The notes: generated by a model not told the origin, from the sequence alone. Shown: positions 26,031 through 35,314, counted from the first letter of the stretch. The stretch: 64,000 nucleotides of DNA from Parabacteroides sp. PH5-46 (GCF_029892785.1 NZ_JARXXA010000004.1:1-64000); one strand, 5' to 3'. Numbers and translations are program-made.

Positions 26031-27003
26031 CCGATTACACCGCTTTATCGTAGCAGGGATAACCGGAATTGTATTATGTTCGGTAGCGGGAGCCTGGTTC
26101 TTGGTCAGCGGGACGTCTCTTTTCTTAGCTTTTGCTTTTGCCTGTATCGTTATAACCCTGGCCATTATGCTGGTGAGGAAGATGGAAAAAACAAACCGCC
26201 AGTTGGAAACATTCTTTCGTTCGATCAACAATAATGATTTCAATGTTCATTTCACAGAAAAAGAAGATGATAAATTCCTGAATGGATTGTTTCGGGAGAT
26301 GAACCGGATTATGATGCAATTTGAAGAGAATCAGGCCCAACTGGAGGAACGACGGCTTTATTACGAAAGTATCATCCGGGTACTGACGCATGAGATCAGG
26401 AACTCCATTACGCCGATATCCTCTTTGTCTGCCGACCTGATAAACTATACCGATGAATACGGAAAAGAAGGAATTGTTGACGGACTGCAAACCATCAACC
26501 AACAGGTTCAGCAGTTGAATACCTTCCTGAATGCCTATCACCGCTTGACTCATCTGCCTGACCCGGTTAAGACAAAGGTTGATATCCACACCTTGTTTGA
26601 TAAACTCAACCGCCTATTGAGTTCCGAAGAGGGCAGCAAGAATATCCGGTATAGTTTACCGGAACCTGTGGAGATACTGCTTGACCAAAACCTGGTGACA
26701 TTGGCATTGATCAATCTTATCCACAATGCCCAGCAAGCTACCGCAAACCATCCGGAGCCACAAATCATCGTTGAGGCGGGAAGAGGAGAGAAAGCCCCCT
26801 TGTTTATACAAGTTTGCGATAATGGAGAAGGTATTCCGCCCGAGCGTCTGGAAGACGTGTTCATTCCCTTTTATTCTACTAAGAAAGAGGGGAGTGGGAT
26901 AGGCCTTCCGCTTTCCCGGCGCATCATGCAACTTCATGGAGGAGAACTTACTGTGAGCTCATCCCCAGGAGAGGGGGCAGTATTTCGTATGAGCTTTCCG
27001 TAA
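26020..27003 (+). CDS. Sensor histidine kinase, short two-helix type
   Basis: This 327-aa kinase has two transmembrane helices near 8-30 and 32-52 with almost no periplasmic loop. A linker and the dimerisation helix carry H124 (VLTHEIRNSITPI). The ATPase domain has the N-box (N236 in INLIHNAQQA), G1 box DNGEGIP (267-273) and G2 box GSGIGLPLSRRIM. With no external sensor domain it probably senses the membrane or a partner such as the adjacent permeases, as BceS-type kinases do. That is inference. The start overlaps the regulator by 11 bp, so the pair is translationally coupled. Confidence 0.92.
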   Translation: MIYNRLHRFIVAGITGIVLCSVAGAWFLVSGTSLFLAFAFACIVITLAIMLVRKMEKTNRQLETFFRSINNNDFNVHFTEKEDDKFLNGLFREMNRIMMQFEENQAQLEERRLYYESIIRVLTHEIRNSITPISSLSADLINYTDEYGKEGIVDGLQTINQQVQQLNTFLNAYHRLTHLPDPVKTKVDIHTLFDKLNRLLSSEEGSKNIRYSLPEPVEILLDQNLVTLALINLIHNAQQATANHPEPQIIVEAGRGEKAPLFIQVCDNGEGIPPERLEDVFIPFYSTKKEGSGIGLPLSRRIMQLHGGELTVSSSPGEGAVFRMSFP

Positions 27004-27020
27004 ACTATCTGAAAATTCAC

Positions 27021-27028
27021 TAACTTTG
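27021..27028 (+). promoter_or_regulatory. -7 element upstream of the BASS-type transporter
   Basis: TAACTTTG, 19 bp before the chosen GTG start, fits TAnnTTTG. Its position inside the earlier possible TTG start (27026) argues for the later GTG start. Confidence 0.45.
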
Positions 27029-27046
27029 CAGGAAAACAAGGGAAAA

Positions 27047-27946
27047 GTGCTGCAGATACTAAAGAATTGGACACTCCCAATTGCCATGATTGTGGGGATC
27101 GTTACTTATCCGCTGATAGGTTATATTTCGTTTATCATTCCATATCTTATTTTTATTATGCTGCTGCTTACGTTCTGTAAGCTGACTCCTAAGGATATAC
27201 ACTTCCGGAAGCCGCATTTATGGTTACTCTTGATCCAGCTTGTAGGCTGCGTTATAGTATATGGTGTTGTTCGCTTTTATCATCCTGTCGTGGCGCAGGG
27301 AGCCTTTGTTTGTGTGTTGGTACCGACGGCTATTTCTGCGGCTGTTGTAACCGGTATGCTGGGTGGGAATGTAGCTTTCCTTACTACCTATCTGTTGGTT
27401 TGTAATATTGGGGTTGCAGTTGCTGCGCCGATTTTGTTTCCGTTGATCGGACCGCATGCGGAGATGTCTTTCTTTGAGTCATTTATCTACATCTGTAAGC
27501 AGGTGGCACCTATCTTGCTTTTCCCGTTGGTATTAGCCTGGTTTATCCAGTATTTCTTTCCAAAACTGAATAAGAAATTACTTGCTTTCAACAACCTATC
27601 CTTTTATTTATGGGCTGTAGCACTTACAATAGTGACCGGAAATACCGTGAAATTCCTGGTAGAGCAGGAAAACCCGGATTATAAGGTGGAGATCAGTCTG
27701 GCTGTTGTAGCCTTGATTATCTGTGTTGGACAGTTTTTGTTGGGAAGACGTATCGGACGACACTACGGAGATCCCGTATCATGTGGACAAGGGCTGGGGC
27801 AGAAGAACACCATCCTGGCTATCTGGATGGCTCAAACCTATCTGAATCCTATCTCCTCTGTAGCTCCTGCCGCTTACGTATTATGGCAAAACATCATCAA
27901 TTCTTATCAGTTATGGCTGAGAAGAAGAAAAAATAAATCAGTATGA
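27047..27946 (+). CDS. Bile acid:sodium symporter (BASS) superfamily transporter
   Basis: This protein of about 299 aa has nine to ten hydrophobic segments. The conserved elements are GGNVAFLTTYLLVCNIGVAV in the first half and GQGLGQKNTILAIWMAQTYL in the second, matching the two crossover regions that bind sodium in this family. The substrate is not evident; family members carry bile acids, pantoate, arsenite or other organic anions. I chose GTG at 27047, preceded by AAGGGAAAA, over an in-frame TTG at 27026 that lies inside the promoter element. The 3' end overlaps the next gene by 4 bp. Confidence 0.8.
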   Translation: MLQILKNWTLPIAMIVGIVTYPLIGYISFIIPYLIFIMLLLTFCKLTPKDIHFRKPHLWLLLIQLVGCVIVYGVVRFYHPVVAQGAFVCVLVPTAISAAVVTGMLGGNVAFLTTYLLVCNIGVAVAAPILFPLIGPHAEMSFFESFIYICKQVAPILLFPLVLAWFIQYFFPKLNKKLLAFNNLSFYLWAVALTIVTGNTVKFLVEQENPDYKVEISLAVVALIICVGQFLLGRRIGRHYGDPVSCGQGLGQKNTILAIWMAQTYLNPISSVAPAAYVLWQNIINSYQLWLRRRKNKSV

Positions 27947-28383
27947 AGTTAACGAACGAGTGGTTTACAGCATTGTCAGGTAATGAGTCGGGCGACTTGG
28001 TTACTGTTATAGGACGTGATTCACTTGCCGAATTTATCCAGTCCGGCAAATACAAAGAGCGGGTAGAAATAACCTGGAAATACGAACCAGACGAGAAAGG
28101 AATGCCCTCCGAACCGGATGCCGAACGGATGGAAGCCGTACAGGAAACCCTGCAAAAAGCGATGGAGAAGAAAGATAAACTATCCATTCTGACAGCCATC
28201 TATACAGGCGGAGGCGAGAAAATCTGGGTATTTTATACCCGTACCGTTCGCGTTTTTGGCGAACGCCTGAATGAAGTACTTGCCCCATTCGAGCTACTCC
28301 CCATCTCCATCTATACCGAACTAGATCCCGATTGGGAAGAATACAAAGATATGTACGAAATGAAAGACTGGGCGGTAGACTAA
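27943..28383 (+). CDS. DUF695 family protein
   Basis: This 146-aa soluble protein has no signal peptide. The C-terminal part (FYTRTVRVFGERLNEVLAPF, then ELDPDWEEYKDMYEMKDW) resembles DUF695 proteins, which typically end with a DPDW-xxY motif. Function is unknown. It is translationally coupled to the BASS-type transporter by an ATGA overlap and closes the unit before a bidirectional terminator. Confidence 0.65.
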   Translation: MKLTNEWFTALSGNESGDLVTVIGRDSLAEFIQSGKYKERVEITWKYEPDEKGMPSEPDAERMEAVQETLQKAMEKKDKLSILTAIYTGGGEKIWVFYTRTVRVFGERLNEVLAPFELLPISIYTELDPDWEEYKDMYEMKDWAVD

Positions 28384-28390
28384 TAGATAT

Positions 28391-28418
28391 AAAAAAAGCA
28401 CGGATTTCCGTGCCTTTT
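28391..28418. terminator. Bidirectional terminator
   Basis: GCACGG / CCGTGC arms (28398-28403, 28408-28413) are flanked by an A-run on the left and TTTT on the right. They serve the DUF695 gene on + and the Dps-like gene on -. Confidence 0.8.
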
Positions 28419-28432
28419 ATTATTTAAAACGA

Positions 28433-28843
28433 TCATTTCAATCGTGCCAGTCTGTAAATCAACTGCTGAAGGGCTTCCTGGTAATCGTCGATGATTGCTT
28501 CAGAGAAGTTTTCGGGGAATAGATCCCTGTGTTTGCCTACATAGCTGTAAAAGTCGGATGTATGTTTCACGATGTTCTGAGGAGTTTTTGTTTCCGGAAT
28601 AACGATATCAATATCGCCCACCAAAGCATAGGTTGTTTCCGCAACTCTGTCGATAGTATCCAGCAGGTCTTCCAGAGCCTGGTCCAGAGCCATATGCTGA
28701 GCGTAACTACCTTCACCGCTTACATGCCAGTGATACAATTTCAAACTGCTGTTAAAAGAGAATAATTCTCCGATAAAAGTTCCTAACTCTTTCTTTGATA
28801 CATTTGTAGATCCCATTTCTTTTGTTTTCATTGTTGTACTCAT
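28433..28843 (-). CDS. Ferritin-like/Dps-like protein (DUF5856-type)
   Basis: This 136-aa helical protein has the stretch LYHWHVSGEGSYAQHMALDQ followed by LEDLLDTIDRVAE. That is the Dps-like arrangement in which H, D and E residues form an intersubunit iron site. It is shorter than true Dps, and the C-terminal helices are divergent, so oxidative-stress protection or iron storage is plausible rather than shown. It is a single gene. An internal in-frame ATG 12 bp after the first is an alternative start. Confidence 0.65.
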   Translation of the reverse strand: MSTTMKTKEMGSTNVSKKELGTFIGELFSFNSSLKLYHWHVSGEGSYAQHMALDQALEDLLDTIDRVAETTYALVGDIDIVIPETKTPQNIVKHTSDFYSYVGKHRDLFPENFSEAIIDDYQEALQQLIYRLARLK

Positions 28844-28975
28844 AATTAAATTCTTTTTGTTTATTTTTATGCTCTTATCTACTAAACAGCATTACCCCCA
28901 AAAAGGTTTAATACAAAAAATAATTACAGCAAACAGCAATAAAACAGAAACGGGTCTATAATAATCTACAAAGTA

Positions 28976-30289
28976 TTACTGATTCATCAAATATTTTTTG
29001 AAGCTATCAAAGTCTTTGCCTAGCTCGATGCTTTGTTTTTGACCATTCATAAAGGCTTGGAGCTTTTGAGGGATTTCCAGGTCTATGCCCAGGATTTCAT
29101 CGACTGTGCTTTTGAATTTGGCAGGGTGGGCCGTTTCGAGGAACAGACCGGTTTCATTAGCCGCCAGTTTGTTGTCGATAAGTCCCTGATATCCGCAAGC
29201 GCCGTGGGGGTCTAACACGTATCCGTATTGTTTGTAGACTTGCCGCATGGTGTCGGCAATATCTTCGTTGGTATAGGCATATCCGGCAATCTTCTTTTTG
29301 ATTGTTTTATAGGGATCGGGATAGATGCCGAATAAGTCCATGATACGGGCAAAGTTGCTTGGGTCGCCAACATCCATAGCGTTTGCAATTGTAGCAACAG
29401 AAGGGCGTGGAGTGTAAACACCGGTATTCAGATAGTCGAGAAATACATCGTTCCGGTTATTGGCAGCAATGAAGCGTTTGATGGGCAGCCCCATCCAATA
29501 GGCAAACAGGCCAGCAGTGATATTACCGAAATTGCCGCTTGGAACGCTTATTACCAGTTTGTCGGCTTTACCAATCTTATCCAGTTGCGCATACGCATAG
29601 AAGTAATAGAAAGACTGTGGGAGGAAACGAGCTACATTTATAGAGTTGGCAGATGTCAGCTTCTTATGTTCGTTGATTTCCGTATCCATAAAGGCAGACT
29701 TCACTAGTGCCTGGCAATCATCGAATGTACCATCTATCTCCAGAGCTGTAATGTTCTGTCCCAATGTAGTGAACTGGCATTCCTGAATGGCACTTACTTT
29801 TCCTTTGGGATATAATACGTAGACGTTGATACCTTCTACTCCCAGGAAGCCATTAGCCACAGCACTACCGGTATCACCGGAGGTTGCTACCAGTACATTT
29901 ACATCTTTCACTCCTTCTTTGGTGATGAAGTATTCCAATAAACGAGCCATGAAGCGGGCACCTACATCCTTAAAAGCCAGGGTAGGACCATGAAATAGTT
30001 CCAGGCTATAGATATTATCGTGTACAGGGACAGCCGGGGTATCGAAAGAGAGCGTGTCATTTACGATCTTTTCCAATGTACCTCCGTTTACATCATCTCC
30101 GAATAAAGCTTTAGCTACCACACATGCTATTTCCTGAAAAGTCATGTCTTTCATCTCGCCGATTACGAAATCCTTCAGCAGATCGATGTTTTCAGGCATA
30201 TACAATCCTTTATCTCCGGCAAGGCCTTTAATAACAGCCCTTTTTAATGATGCAAAGGGAGCCTGTTTGTTTGTACTGTAATACTTCAT
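28976..30289 (-). CDS. thrC: Threonine synthase
   Basis: This 437-aa PLP enzyme converts O-phosphohomoserine to threonine. The PLP lysine is in HGPTLAFKDVGARFMARL near residue 110. The phosphate loop is TSGDTGSAVANGF. It is the last gene of thrA-PGM-like-thrC and overlaps the preceding gene by 4 bp (ATGA). Confidence 0.96.
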   Translation of the reverse strand: MKYYSTNKQAPFASLKRAVIKGLAGDKGLYMPENIDLLKDFVIGEMKDMTFQEIACVVAKALFGDDVNGGTLEKIVNDTLSFDTPAVPVHDNIYSLELFHGPTLAFKDVGARFMARLLEYFITKEGVKDVNVLVATSGDTGSAVANGFLGVEGINVYVLYPKGKVSAIQECQFTTLGQNITALEIDGTFDDCQALVKSAFMDTEINEHKKLTSANSINVARFLPQSFYYFYAYAQLDKIGKADKLVISVPSGNFGNITAGLFAYWMGLPIKRFIAANNRNDVFLDYLNTGVYTPRPSVATIANAMDVGDPSNFARIMDLFGIYPDPYKTIKKKIAGYAYTNEDIADTMRQVYKQYGYVLDPHGACGYQGLIDNKLAANETGLFLETAHPAKFKSTVDEILGIDLEIPQKLQAFMNGQKQSIELGKDFDSFKKYLMNQ

Positions 30290-31491
30290 CCTAATAATAC
30301 TTTAATAAACTGGTCTTTCTCCAAAATGCCAAATTTACCCTTTTCTATTGAGAACTCATCATATTTTGTTACGGAATCTGGTTTTTCTCCCGGTTTATAA
30401 ATAATGAAAGGAACAGGCGTATTGGTATGCGTACGTATAGCGCATGGGGTGGGGTGGTCGGGCAGGATACCGATGGCAACCGATTCATTCCATGTTGTCA
30501 ATGCTTCATATATGGGATGTACGACCCGATGATCCAGATTTTCGATTGTTTTTACCTTCAAGGCTACGTCTCCTTCGTGCCCGGCTTCATCGCTGGCTTC
30601 GATATGCAGGTAGACAAAATCGTTTGTTCTCAGGGCTTCCAGTGCTGCTTGCACTTTGCCTTCATAGTTTGTATTATACAAGCCGGTAGCACCTTCTACG
30701 TTTATTACATCTAATCCGGCATATACACCGATTCCCCGGATTAAATCTACAGCAGAGATAACGGCTCCTTTCCGGAAACCATGCATTTCCTGCATAGTTT
30801 GCATGGCCGGACGATAGCCCGGCGACCAAGGCCATATACTATTCGCCGGATCTTTACCGGCAGCGATTCGCTTCAGGTTTATGGGATGCTCTTTTAACAA
30901 TTCCTGCGATTTCAGGATCAGCTTATTGAGAAGCTTGGTTGTATCAGATGCCTCGGGGACTTCCGGCTTGATCATTAATGGGCGGAAGGGTTGAAGAGGT
31001 ACATCGTGCGGAGGCGTACAATCCAAACGCTTATCTCCTCCTTTAATCACCAACAGGTGGCGGTAGGAGACTCCGGTATGAAACTTTACCTGTTCCGAAC
31101 CGAGCTTCTCTTCCAGGTATTTGATCAGTATATCAGCCTCTTCGGTGCTGATATGCCCCGCTGAGTGATTCTTTATTTTATCGTCTTCTATACAGATCAG
31201 GTTGCAACGCATCGCAATCTCACCAGCTTGCAAGGTAACACCTATACTGGCTGCTTCCAGAACGCCTCGTCCTTCATATACCTTTTGCAAATCGTATCCT
31301 AAAACAGACAGATTTGCTACTTCACTTCCCGGATGAAATCCGTCGGGCACAGTCTTCATACGCCCGGTAACCCCCAACTCAGCCAATTTGTCCATATAAG
31401 GCGTATGTGCATATTGCAAAGGCGTCTTTCCCCCGAACATATCTATAGGTTCATCGGCCATCCCATCGCCCAAAATTACGAGAGCTTTCAT
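30286..31491 (-). CDS. Cofactor-independent phosphoglycerate mutase-like protein, probable homoserine kinase substitute
   Basis: This 401-aa member of the archaeal-type phosphoglycerate mutase branch of the alkaline phosphatase superfamily starts MKALVILGDGMADEP and contains PGSEVANLSVLGYD, the region of the catalytic serine. It also has metal-site segments such as LHIEASDEAGHEGD. Overlaps of 4 bp with thrA upstream and thrC downstream place it where homoserine kinase is expected. No GHMP-type ThrB is present in the operon. That this family supplies the homoserine phosphorylation step in Bacteroidetes has been proposed from such gene neighbourhoods; here it is inference. Confidence 0.85.
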   Translation of the reverse strand: MKALVILGDGMADEPIDMFGGKTPLQYAHTPYMDKLAELGVTGRMKTVPDGFHPGSEVANLSVLGYDLQKVYEGRGVLEAASIGVTLQAGEIAMRCNLICIEDDKIKNHSAGHISTEEADILIKYLEEKLGSEQVKFHTGVSYRHLLVIKGGDKRLDCTPPHDVPLQPFRPLMIKPEVPEASDTTKLLNKLILKSQELLKEHPINLKRIAAGKDPANSIWPWSPGYRPAMQTMQEMHGFRKGAVISAVDLIRGIGVYAGLDVINVEGATGLYNTNYEGKVQAALEALRTNDFVYLHIEASDEAGHEGDVALKVKTIENLDHRVVHPIYEALTTWNESVAIGILPDHPTPCAIRTHTNTPVPFIIYKPGEKPDSVTKYDEFSIEKGKFGILEKDQFIKVLLG

Positions 31492-33929
31492 CGGATATTG
31501 GCTATTGAGATGATGTCGGAGAACACTCCTGCGGCGGTAACGTCTTCACCGGCTCCGTACCCTTTGATTATCATGGGGTAATCGTAGTATCTTTCGGTGG
31601 ATATCATGATGATGTTGTTGCTTCCTTCCAGCTCATAGAAGGGGTGGTGGCGGTCTACTTCCTGTAGGCCTATTTCACATACTCCTTTCTCCATTTTGGC
31701 CACTAAGCGGATGTGTTTCTTCTCAGCTTCTACCCGTTTACGCATGGCCTCGAATTCGGTATCCAGTTCTTTGATGTTTTTCCAGAAATCTTCCTGTGTT
31801 CCTTCAAAGTACTTTTCCGGGATAAACAGGTTGACTTTTACGTCTTTTTGTTCCACTTTATAGCCGGCTTCACGGGTCAGGATCACCAGTTTACGGATTA
31901 CGTCTTTTCCACTCAGGTCGACACGGGGGTCTGGTTCGGCATAATTCGCTTCCTTAGCCATTTGTATCGCTTTGCTGAATGGGATATCTGCACTTAATGT
32001 GTTGAATATGAAGTTGAGAGTGCCTGATAGAACAGCTTCCAGTTTCAATATATGGTCGCCACTATTCCTAAGGTCGTTCATTGTATTGATGATAGGAAGT
32101 CCGGCTCCAACGTTTGTCTCAAACAGAAACTTGACATCTCTTTGACGTGCCGTATCTTTCAGGTTTGAATAGTTGATATAGGAAGACGAAGCGGCTACCT
32201 TATTGGCTGCTACTACCGATATGTTATTTTTCAATAGTTCTGAATAGATTTCTGCAATTTCTGCACTGGCGGTACAGTCGATGAAAACAGAGTTGAAGAT
32301 ATTCATTTTCAGTATCTCATCACATAAATGCTGAGGAGAACTGTCTTCGCCGTTTTCTTTTAACTCCTTAATACAGGTCTCCAGGTTTAGTCCCTGGCGA
32401 TCAAGGAGTAACTTTTTCGAGTTGGCTATTCCTACAACCCTTAACTTGAGGCTGTTCTGTTCCATCAGCGTAGCCTGCTGACAGCGGATCTGTTCCAACA
32501 GCTTTTTACCTACCGTACCGATGCCTACCAGGAAGAGATTCAAGACTTTGTATTCCGAAAGGAAGAACGAGTCGTGAATGGAGTTCAAGGCTTTCCGTAA
32601 GTATTTATGCTTGATAACGAATGATATATTTGTTTCAGAGGCTCCTTGTGCACAGGCTATTACACTGATACCTGCTCTTCCCAGAGTACCGAACAAACGG
32701 CCGGCAATACCGGGAGTGCGCTTCATGTTTTCACCCACAATTGCAACTGTTGCCAAGTCCTTTTCAGCTGTAATTTCGCTGATTTCGCCTTGTGCCCGTT
32801 CGATGGCAAATTCTTCGTTTAATACGTCTACAGACAGCTCTGCATCGGCATTCCGGACAGCAAATGTGGTATTGTTTTCAGAGCTGGCCTGTGATACCAT
32901 AAATACACTGATGCCATTCTTTGCCAGTGTCTTGAATATGCGATAGTTAATACCGATAATGCCTACCATACCCAAGCCTTGTACTGTAATCAGACAGGTA
33001 TCGTTGATAGAAGAAATCCCTTTAATCATGGATTTGGCAGAGCCATTGCTGCGCTCTTTGGAGATATAGGTACCGGGAGCTTCGGGGTTGAATGTATTCC
33101 GGATCCGGATCGGTATATTTTTATGGTAAACAGGGTAAATCGTTGGAGGATAGATTACTTTCGCTCCGAAGTTACACAACTCCATAGCTTCGGTAAAGCT
33201 GAGCCTGTCGATTACATAAGCCGAACTGATCACACGCGGGTCGGCTGTCATAAAGCCGTCTACATCTGTCCATATCTCTAATATAGAGGCATCTAAGGCT
33301 GTTGCTAGAATGGCTGCCGTATAGTCTGATCCTCCACGTCCCAGATTGGTTACTTCTCCATTTTCTATGCTTGAAGAGATAAAACCCGGAACCAAAGAGA
33401 CTTTAGGCAGAGGAGTAAATGTCTTTTTAATCAGTTCATTCGTCAATTCAAAGTCTACCATGTGCTTGTTGAATTGCTTAACGGTTTTGATAAACTTTCG
33501 CGAATCAAACAATTTGGCATCCTTGATAACGTGAGATATGATCAGAGAAGAGATCCGTTCGCCATAGCTTACGATCGTATCGGAAGTTTTGGGCGATAAA
33601 TCATTGATAAGGTATACACCTTTATATATATTGGATAGTTCGTCAAGCAAGGTCATCGCTTGCTTTTGAACGTCAATCCGCAATGTATCATCAGGGATAA
33701 CCCCTTCGATTACATCCAGATGGCGGGCTATGATTTCGGATAATTCTCTTTCGTAGCCAACATCGCCTTTGGATGCCATTACTGATGTGTTAAGGAGTTT
33801 GTCGGTTATCCCGCCTAATGCGGAGACTATTACTACTACAGGCTCGTCAATTGCCTCTACAATTTTCTTTACATTTAAGATACTATTCACGGAACCTACG
33901 GATGTTCCGCCGAATTTTAATACTTTCAT
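31488..33929 (-). CDS. thrA: Bifunctional aspartokinase / homoserine dehydrogenase
   Basis: This 813-aa fusion carries out the first and third steps of threonine synthesis. The N-terminal kinase begins MKVLKFGGTSVGS. ACT regulatory repeats occupy roughly residues 310-460, and the dehydrogenase part has the nucleotide site LFLVGIGTVGKKLL and the substrate loop LSGTLNFIFNTL. I start at 33929 because KVLKFGGTS is the family's natural beginning; an in-frame ATG 60 bp upstream lies in the leader region. Expression is probably controlled by the leader at 33970-34107. Confidence 0.96.
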   Translation of the reverse strand: MKVLKFGGTSVGSVNSILNVKKIVEAIDEPVVVIVSALGGITDKLLNTSVMASKGDVGYERELSEIIARHLDVIEGVIPDDTLRIDVQKQAMTLLDELSNIYKGVYLINDLSPKTSDTIVSYGERISSLIISHVIKDAKLFDSRKFIKTVKQFNKHMVDFELTNELIKKTFTPLPKVSLVPGFISSSIENGEVTNLGRGGSDYTAAILATALDASILEIWTDVDGFMTADPRVISSAYVIDRLSFTEAMELCNFGAKVIYPPTIYPVYHKNIPIRIRNTFNPEAPGTYISKERSNGSAKSMIKGISSINDTCLITVQGLGMVGIIGINYRIFKTLAKNGISVFMVSQASSENNTTFAVRNADAELSVDVLNEEFAIERAQGEISEITAEKDLATVAIVGENMKRTPGIAGRLFGTLGRAGISVIACAQGASETNISFVIKHKYLRKALNSIHDSFFLSEYKVLNLFLVGIGTVGKKLLEQIRCQQATLMEQNSLKLRVVGIANSKKLLLDRQGLNLETCIKELKENGEDSSPQHLCDEILKMNIFNSVFIDCTASAEIAEIYSELLKNNISVVAANKVAASSSYINYSNLKDTARQRDVKFLFETNVGAGLPIINTMNDLRNSGDHILKLEAVLSGTLNFIFNTLSADIPFSKAIQMAKEANYAEPDPRVDLSGKDVIRKLVILTREAGYKVEQKDVKVNLFIPEKYFEGTQEDFWKNIKELDTEFEAMRKRVEAEKKHIRLVAKMEKGVCEIGLQEVDRHHPFYELEGSNNIIMISTERYYDYPMIIKGYGAGEDVTAAGVFSDIISIANIR

Positions 33930-33969
33930 CGTATTTGTTTTAAAAGTGATGTATTTTGTGATAAACGAA

Positions 33970-34032
33970 CCGGGAATCCCGGGCTGCAATATTGGAAATT
34001 GCTACAACGCAGGGCGTGGCCTCTGCTATTGT
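33970..34032 (-). promoter_or_regulatory. Three consecutive hairpins in the thrA leader
   Basis: In transcript order, the first hairpin lies at 34032-34004, with outer arms ACAA/TTGT and inner arms GCAG/CTGC, and starts one base after the leader peptide stop. It is followed by GCAAT/ATTGC arms at 34002-33986 and CCGGGA/TCCCGG at 33982-33970. No U-run follows any of them, so classic intrinsic termination is not evident. Confidence 0.5.
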
Positions 34033-34107
34033 TTATTTGTTGATTTTAACCCCCCAAGGGGTCATTGTCAATGCCCATGTGTAGTATGCAAAACTTGCAT
34101 TTATCAT
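34033..34107 (-). CDS. Candidate threonine operon leader peptide
   Basis: This 24-codon ORF reads MINASFAYYTWALTMT and then PWGVKINK. It has three threonine codons within seven (ACA, ACA, ACC). AAAAGG lies 5 bp upstream of its ATG. Its stop is directly followed by a hairpin, and it lies between a good promoter and thrA. Ribosome stalling at the Thr codons could couple hairpin folding to threonyl-tRNA supply, as in thrL. The Thr content is modest, so this is a proposal. Confidence 0.5.
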   Translation of the reverse strand: MINASFAYYTWALTMTPWGVKINK

Positions 34108-34141
34108 ATAGCCTTTTCTTTTCTTCTATTTAATGACGATG

Positions 34142-34173
34142 CAATATTACATATTTTTTGCTTAATAGCCAAA
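34142..34173 (-). promoter_or_regulatory. Promoter of the threonine operon
   Basis: On the minus strand, TTTG (34173-34170), a 20-nt spacer and TAATATTG (34149-34142) match the Bacteroidetes TTTG / TAnnTTTG pattern with one mismatch. Transcription would start about 30 nt before the leader peptide. Confidence 0.55.
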
Positions 34174-34236
34174 AATAATTGAAAATTGAAAGTGGAAAAT
34201 TGAAAATTATTTCTTTGTATCAGCTAATGTTGTTTT

Positions 34237-35169
34237 TTAGCTATCAATTTTTAATTCTTTCTCTACGTCTTCGCGACTCTTGCTCTGGGTTACCATATAG
34301 ACGCCTACAAAAACCAGGGCAGAGGATAGTATCTTGCTCAGTGTGAAGGAGTCTTGCCCTACCATAACGGCAATTAATGAAGCTACGATAGGTTGTACAT
34401 AATTATACATACTTAAGGTAGTAGGGCGGATACGCTTTAAAGCCATGGGTATCATAAGATAAGGTATGAAGGTTGCTCCCATTAATACATAGAAGATGGC
34501 ACTTGCTTCTTTCCAGTCTATTTCAGATCGGTGAAAAGCATCCGTATCAAGCATTTGCCGATACATAAACGGTAGCAGTACAAGGGTCGAGAACAGGAAC
34601 ATCCATTTCATAATCGTTACGGAAGAGTAACGCTGGCTCAGAGGTTTGGATATAACAACATAAATGGAGTAAATAAATCCGCTGAATACAATTTTTAGGT
34701 CGCCCTGCAAACTGCTTGCCTGGTTGCTTGCCTGAGTGGAAGACAGAATGAGCAGGATACCCCCTGTCGCTCCGATCATAACGCCCAGTGTTTTCAGCTT
34801 AGTGATCGGTTCTTTCAGGATAAGAGCAGCTAGTAACATCACAAAGATAGGCCCGGCGGTAGCAATAATAGATGCGTCTACCGGAGAGGTTTGGCTCAAA
34901 CCGGAAATAAACAGGCTTTGATTGAAGGCAATGCCACACATCCCGCATAGGAAAAGCAAACCAATGTCTTTTAAGGGTACTTTTTCCTGTTTCATAAAAA
35001 GAGAAACAAGCCAGAACATCACACAAGCAAATAACATTCGCATGATAGTTAAAGCCTCGGGGACAACATGTCCGGGAAGTAAGTATTTTGAAACAGGCAT
35101 GTTAATACCGAATAATACATTCGCTGAAAAAATCAGGACATGCCCCTTTAATTTTTCTTTGCTTAGCAT
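34237..35169 (-). CDS. EamA/DMT-family transporter
   Basis: This inner-membrane protein of about 310 aa has ten hydrophobic helices in two EamA repeats, beginning HVLIFSANVLFGINMPVSKY and repeating after the middle at LQGDLKIVFSGFIYSIYVVI. Family members export amino acids or other metabolites. Its place upstream of the thr operon on the same strand makes an amino-acid role tempting but unproven. I start at the ATG at 35169 (MLSKEKLKG), which puts the first helix at the usual place; an in-frame ATG 33 bp upstream is possible. Confidence 0.85.
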   Translation of the reverse strand: MLSKEKLKGHVLIFSANVLFGINMPVSKYLLPGHVVPEALTIMRMLFACVMFWLVSLFMKQEKVPLKDIGLLFLCGMCGIAFNQSLFISGLSQTSPVDASIIATAGPIFVMLLAALILKEPITKLKTLGVMIGATGGILLILSSTQASNQASSLQGDLKIVFSGFIYSIYVVISKPLSQRYSSVTIMKWMFLFSTLVLLPFMYRQMLDTDAFHRSEIDWKEASAIFYVLMGATFIPYLMIPMALKRIRPTTLSMYNYVQPIVASLIAVMVGQDSFTLSKILSSALVFVGVYMVTQSKSREDVEKELKIDS

Positions 35170-35239
35170 GACGTACGATCGCAATTTTATAGCATCGGGC
35201 AAAAGTACTTATTAATTTCCAGATACAGGAGGGGCAGTA

Positions 35240-35309
35240 GTTGTAAATTCCGTTCGGAAGGTTGTAGATTTTATTTTTCATCAAGTTGTAGAACTTGTAA
35301 ATCCTGTTC
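35240..35309. repeat. Degenerate repeat region with TTGTAAATYCYGTTC direct repeats
   Basis: TTGTAAATTCCGTTC (35241-35255) recurs with two changes at 35295-35309, and GTTGTAG occurs twice in between. The words resemble lattice element 3 (GTTGTTGAAC, TGTAGAAC), but the spacings (21, 24, 54) do not keep the 11-bp grid. It may be a decayed relative. Confidence 0.35.
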
Positions 35310-35314
35310 AACGA

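Noticed and set aside
31488-33989. Longer thrA starting 60 bp upstream
   Set aside because: The extra 20 residues precede the natural aspartokinase start KVLKFGGTS and overlap the leader region.
34180-34212. AAAATTGAAA repeats upstream of the thr promoter
   Set aside because: Low-complexity A/T sequence; no regular period or symmetry.
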